A stretch of 9,087 bases of DNA from Micromonosporaceae bacterium. GTDB lineage: Bacteria > Actinomycetota > Actinomycetes > Mycobacteriales > Micromonosporaceae. Below are positions 6,799-9,087 of the stretch, piece after piece. Every line of letters starts with the position of its first letter. Positions within the stretch are counted from its first letter, which is position 1. The notes beneath the pieces were generated by a model. It had not been told where the DNA came from. It ran no database searches and saw nothing but the letters and a program-made list of their open reading frames with translations. The position numbers were made by a program, and so were the translations under genes. The stretch spans positions 1 through 9,087 of the forward strand of contig JADGGF010000156.1 in the NCBI GenBank assembly GCA_019690055.1. Reading direction: 5' to 3'.

Positions 6799-7756
6799 GT
6801 GGACTACACCAGCACGGCTCGCCGACCGGGCTGGGACGAACTGCCCGCGCCGGTCCGCGAGGCGGTCGTCGACCGGATCGGTACCGTCGTGCGCGCTGTG
6901 GGCGCGGGCGGTGGGTTCACGCCGGCCTTCGCCGCGACACTGACGACGGCGGGCGGCGACCGGGGTTTTTCTCAAGGCGGCTGACCTGAGCACCGAGTTC
7001 GGCCAGTCGATCGCGCGGGAGAGCGCGGCGTTGGCGCTGCTGCCGCCCGGTCTTCCGGTGCCTCGCATCCGGTGGCACACCGCCGTGGCCGGTTACGCGC
7101 TGGCCTGCTTCGACGTGATCGACGGACGCATGCCCGGGCAGCCATGGACGCAGGTCGACCTCGCGCTGGCCCTGGACGCGTGCGCGGTTCTCGCTGACGC
7201 GCTCGCGACGCCGTCGGCGGAGCTGGTGGAAGCGTCGAATGACTGCTCGTTCTCCGAGCAGTGCGTGGACCTCGACACGTGGCGGCGGGTACGCGACGGT
7301 CGCCGGCCCATGCCGGATGCGCCGCACGTCGCCGCTCACCTGAGCGAGCTGGTCGAGCTGGAGGCGGCCCTGCCGCAGGCCACTGCCGGTGCGGTGGGTT
7401 TGATGCATGCCGACCTGCGTCCCGACAACGTGCTCATTGCGGCATCGGCGGGGCAGGCCGTGGTACTGGATTGGAACTGGATACAACGGGGCCCGGCCTG
7501 GGTCGACACCGTGGGGCTGCTGGTCTCCGCGGTGGGACAGCACGACTGTGACGCACTGGTGCGCGCCCATCCCACCAGTGCCGGCGTGCCGGCCGATCAC
7601 ATCGACGCCCTGCTGGCGGGCCTCGGCGGCGTGATGCTCGAAAATGGCGACCGCCCGCCGGTGCCGACGTCGCCGTTCCTGCGTGCACACCAGCGTCGTT
7701 ACGGGCTGCTGGCCATAGATTGGCTTGCGCGCCGGCGCGGTTGGGCGGGACGGTGA
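6799..7756 (+). pseudogene. Aminoglycoside-phosphotransferase-family kinase, split by a one-base frameshift
   Basis: Two frames join into one protein of about 318 residues if one G is removed from the GGGG at 6962-6965. The first frame (GTG at 6799, or GTG at 6775) gives MDYTSTARRPGWDELP, then a GGGFTPAFAA glycine loop, and stops at 6982-6984. The second gives VFLKAAD, with the ATP-binding Lys near residue 59, then HADLRPDNVL (catalytic loop, His near 203) and VVLDWN (metal-binding Asp near 224), ending at TGA 7754-7756. The join restores the expected order exactly at the Lys motif. The family phosphorylates small alcohols, including aminoglycosides; the substrate here cannot be read. As written, the first product is about 61 residues and inactive. 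A sequencing error in the G4T5 run is as likely as a real mutation. Programmed +1 shifting is not supported by any recognised signal. Confidence 0.75.
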
Positions 7757-7795
7757 GCGGCGGCATCACCCTCCAATCGCGTTCCGTCCGCCGCT
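7756..7795 (+). terminator. Hairpin just after the phosphotransferase gene, possible terminator
   Basis: AGCGGCGG (7756-7763) and CCGCCGCT (7788-7795) form an eight-base, all but one GC, perfect stem with a 24-base loop, beginning at the stop codon. No U-run follows, and the loop is long. It could slow or end transcription, as GC-only hairpins often do in actinobacteria, but this is weak support. Confidence 0.3.
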
Positions 7796-8074
7796 AGCAG
7801 CTGCGCGGCCCAGCAACGCAATTCGCCATAGACCATCAGTGTTGAGCGATGCCGGCAGGCCAACGTCCAGCCGCAACGCCAGCGGCGACACCCCGGCCGT
7901 CTGTCCGGCGACCGCCGCGCAGACCTCATCGACGAACGCCGCCGACCCGTACCTGACCTCGCGAGCCGGCTGCGTCCCAACTCGCCACCGCCGGTGCGAC
8001 CGACAGCACATGACCAACGTCTTGTGGGCACGCCTAGAAGACCGGTTCCACGCGCGGAGGTTATCGCCCGCCAC
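7766..8074 (-). CDS. Unrecognised 102-codon frame, doubtful; possible gene remnant
   Basis: The gap between the phosphotransferase and Nudix genes contains one minus-strand frame worth recording. From an ATG at 8074 it reads an Arg-rich first third with little coding character. A stretch at roughly 7850-7975 follows (EVRYGSAAFVDEVCAAVAGQ, then LALRLDVGLPASLN) in which almost every codon ends in G or C. Both ends show mixed codon use. No ribosome binding site and no known motif are seen. I think it is either chance or the core of a decayed gene. Its 3' end overlaps the hairpin after the phosphotransferase gene. I assign no function. Confidence 0.2.
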   Translation of the reverse strand: MAGDNLRAWNRSSRRAHKTLVMCCRSHRRWRVGTQPAREVRYGSAAFVDEVCAAVAGQTAGVSPLALRLDVGLPASLNTDGLWRIALLGRAAASGGRNAIGG

Positions 8075-8118
8075 CGACAGTCAACCCCGACGTTCCGCCT
8101 TGGACATGGTGCGGCGAG

Positions 8119-8628
8119 TCAGTAGCGGACGCGACCTGCGTCAGGGTGGTTGGAAAGCGCATAGAGTGCCAGTGAGCGGACCTGCGCAAAGGTGGCGAGG
8201 GTGGCCAGATCCTCTCGCCCAAACCATGAAGCATCGCGAACCTCTGATTCTTGAATGGTAATTTCGGCATCGGTGGATAGCCGTCGCATATAGAAGAACT
8301 GTACTAGCGCAGGTATATGAAAGCCCTCTCGTTCTACGTCCACGTAGAATGGTGCCGGCTCGCAGCGCGCGTTCTCGTCTGGTTCGTGGATCTCGGGTTG
8401 GGCCGAGAGCGCCTGGACCGTCAGACCGGTTTCCTCTTTAAACTCGCGCACTGCAGCCTCTGCAAATGTCTCACCAGGACAAAGGTGTCCTCCTGGGGGC
8501 ACCCATTTGTCAAATCCCTTATGGTGGACGAGTAGCACCTTGTCGGCCTCGACTAGATAGCCTGAGCTGACCAGGAAGTATCCAAGAGCGGCGAATGAGC
8601 CGTCTTCGTAAATGTATATCTCACCCAT
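8119..8628 (-). CDS. Nudix hydrolase
   Basis: The 169-residue product has a complete Nudix box at residues 47-69 (G-x5-E-x7-REFKEETGL), including the metal-binding Glu pair of REFKEE. This family hydrolyses a nucleoside diphosphate linked to another group, using Mg or Mn. The substrate cannot be read from sequence. Upstream of the box, a beta-strand region (GYFLVSSGYLVEADKVLLVHH) and KWVPPGGH fit the fold. The length is typical, and the protein should be cytoplasmic. The ATG at 8628 has no ribosome binding site, but a TAGCTT -10-like box ends six bases before it, so the message may be leaderless. Codon use is notably poorer in G/C at third positions than in the nar genes, suggesting acquisition from a lower-GC source. 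No partner gene is adjacent. Confidence 0.92.
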   Translation of the reverse strand: MGEIYIYEDGSFAALGYFLVSSGYLVEADKVLLVHHKGFDKWVPPGGHLCPGETFAEAAVREFKEETGLTVQALSAQPEIHEPDENARCEPAPFYVDVEREGFHIPALVQFFYMRRLSTDAEITIQESEVRDASWFGREDLATLATFAQVRSLALYALSNHPDAGRVRY

Positions 8629-8634
8629 CGGGTC

Positions 8635-8663
8635 AAGCTATCAGGTGGACGGCATGCGTCCAC
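8635..8663 (-). promoter_or_regulatory. Nudix gene promoter region: TAGCTT -10 box and upstream inverted repeat
   Basis: The minus strand has TAGCTT at 8640-8635, six bases before the ATG, consistent with transcription starting at the start codon. Just upstream is a perfect inverted repeat, GTGGACG-GCATG-CGTCCAC (8645-8663), with seven-base arms and a five-base centre, filling the spacer and -35 region. A repressor bound there would block the promoter. The -35 match itself is poor, and no regulator gene is adjacent. Confidence 0.35.
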
Positions 8664-9077
8664 AGATTTGTCGCCAACACGCCGATCAAGCGCGATGAAT
8701 CGATGAATCCGTGAGTCGATCGACCTGTCCGGCCGACGGTTGCGTCCGCCATCCGGGGCCGGTCAGGGTTGGATCCGTGCTGTGCCCGTCGTCGGTCCGG
8801 GCGGCCGGTCGGCTAGGTTGGCGCGGGTGGACCGGCTTGGTTGGCGCGGGTGGAGATCAGGTCGTCGAGTGCCGGTTCATGGAGGTACCGACCGCTGGGG
8901 CGACGGGCATCGACGGCGCGGTTTCGGTGGATTCTGGACCGCCAGGTCAGCTACCCCACCTGACGACAGTAGTCAATACCAAACCATGACGAGCCGACCG
9001 CGGCTACCCGCCGGACCGCCCATCTCGCAAGACCCACCACCGACACTAGGACCCGATGTGTGGAGGAGTTGAGGTTC
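8664..9077. other. Gene-poor stretch with no convincing coding sequence
   Basis: Open frames exist here, but none has a start with a ribosome binding site, a consistent GC3 bias or a recognisable product. Small structures present are a tandem 8-mer CGATGAAT at 8693-8700 and 8701-8708, the 16-base direct repeat listed separately, and a weak CAGGT/ACCTG inverted repeat near 8943-8962. The middle may hold decayed coding DNA. Confidence 0.5.
8816..8854 (+). repeat. 16-base direct repeat, two copies 23 bases apart
   Basis: GGTTGGCGCGGGTGGA occurs identically at 8816-8831 and 8839-8854, separated by seven bases (CCGGCTT). It may be a small tandem duplication by replication slippage or paired binding sites. 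No neighbouring gene explains it. Confidence 0.7.
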
Positions 9078-9087
9078 ATGGGTACCT
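9078..9087 (+). CDS. Possible start of a gene running off the right edge
   Basis: An ATG at 9078 is preceded by GGAGG (9062-9066, about 11 bases upstream) and a second GAGG four bases upstream. Three codons are visible before the window ends. The ribosome binding site is the only support, and the product cannot be judged. Confidence 0.2.

Noticed and set aside
6775..6801. GTG at 6775 as the kinase start
   Set aside because: It is possible, but it overlaps the small upstream frame. The GTG at 6799 gives an N-terminus that begins right at the family-like DYTS..RRPGW segment.
6961..6984. Programmed +1 ribosomal frameshift in the kinase gene
   Set aside because: No stop codon at the shift point, internal Shine-Dalgarno or downstream structure is evident, and this kinase family is not known to use one. 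An indel or sequencing error is simpler.
1..9087. Window ends (GAGCTC at 1, GGTACC at 9081) as a SacI-KpnI clone boundary
   Set aside because: A second GGTACC lies inside at 8883, and six-base sites are common. This may be coincidence and has no biological meaning.
1..9087. CRISPR arrays, tRNA or rRNA genes, insertion-sequence ends
   Set aside because: I saw no regularly spaced repeats, no cloverleaf-like sequence and no transposase motifs.

Overview
The window looks like chromosomal DNA from a high-GC actinobacterium. Nearly every convincing reading frame has G or C at most third codon positions, GTG starts are common, and the promoter-like hexamers are of the TAnnnT type. I cannot name the genus. 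Positions 66 to 5480 hold a nitrate respiration operon on the minus strand, in the order narG, narH, narJ. narJ is cut by the left edge of the window, and narI would be expected just beyond it. NarG and NarH together form the cytoplasmic half of the membrane-bound respiratory nitrate reductase. NarJ inserts the molybdenum cofactor, and NarI would supply quinol electrons. The genes are 31 to 34 bases apart and read as one transcript. A candidate promoter, with a short inverted repeat over its -35 region, lies about 30 to 60 bases upstream of narG.

Positions 5487 to 7756 are a patchwork. Between narG and the next gene, the plus strand carries about 50 codons of a broken SAM-dependent methyltransferase. 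A TetR-family regulator gene follows on the minus strand, with a tail whose codon use suggests it lost its original stop. Upstream of it is a 50-base dyad made of two related palindromes, very probably the regulator's own operator. The divergent gene facing it starts like a RibD-domain (dihydrofolate reductase-like) protein with a good ribosome binding site, but the similarity ends after about 20 codons. The plus strand continues with a small unrecognised frame and then an aminoglycoside/homoserine-kinase-type phosphotransferase gene split by one extra G in a G4T5 run.

From 7757 to the right end the DNA is gene-poor. It contains a possible unrecognised gene remnant on the minus strand and an intact Nudix hydrolase gene whose codons are clearly less GC-rich than its neighbours. 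The last 450 bases hold repeats but no convincing gene. No new multi-gene system is evident. The points most worth a second look are the double operator facing a truncated target, the gene debris next to an intact nar operon, and the possible redox-type sites upstream of narG.
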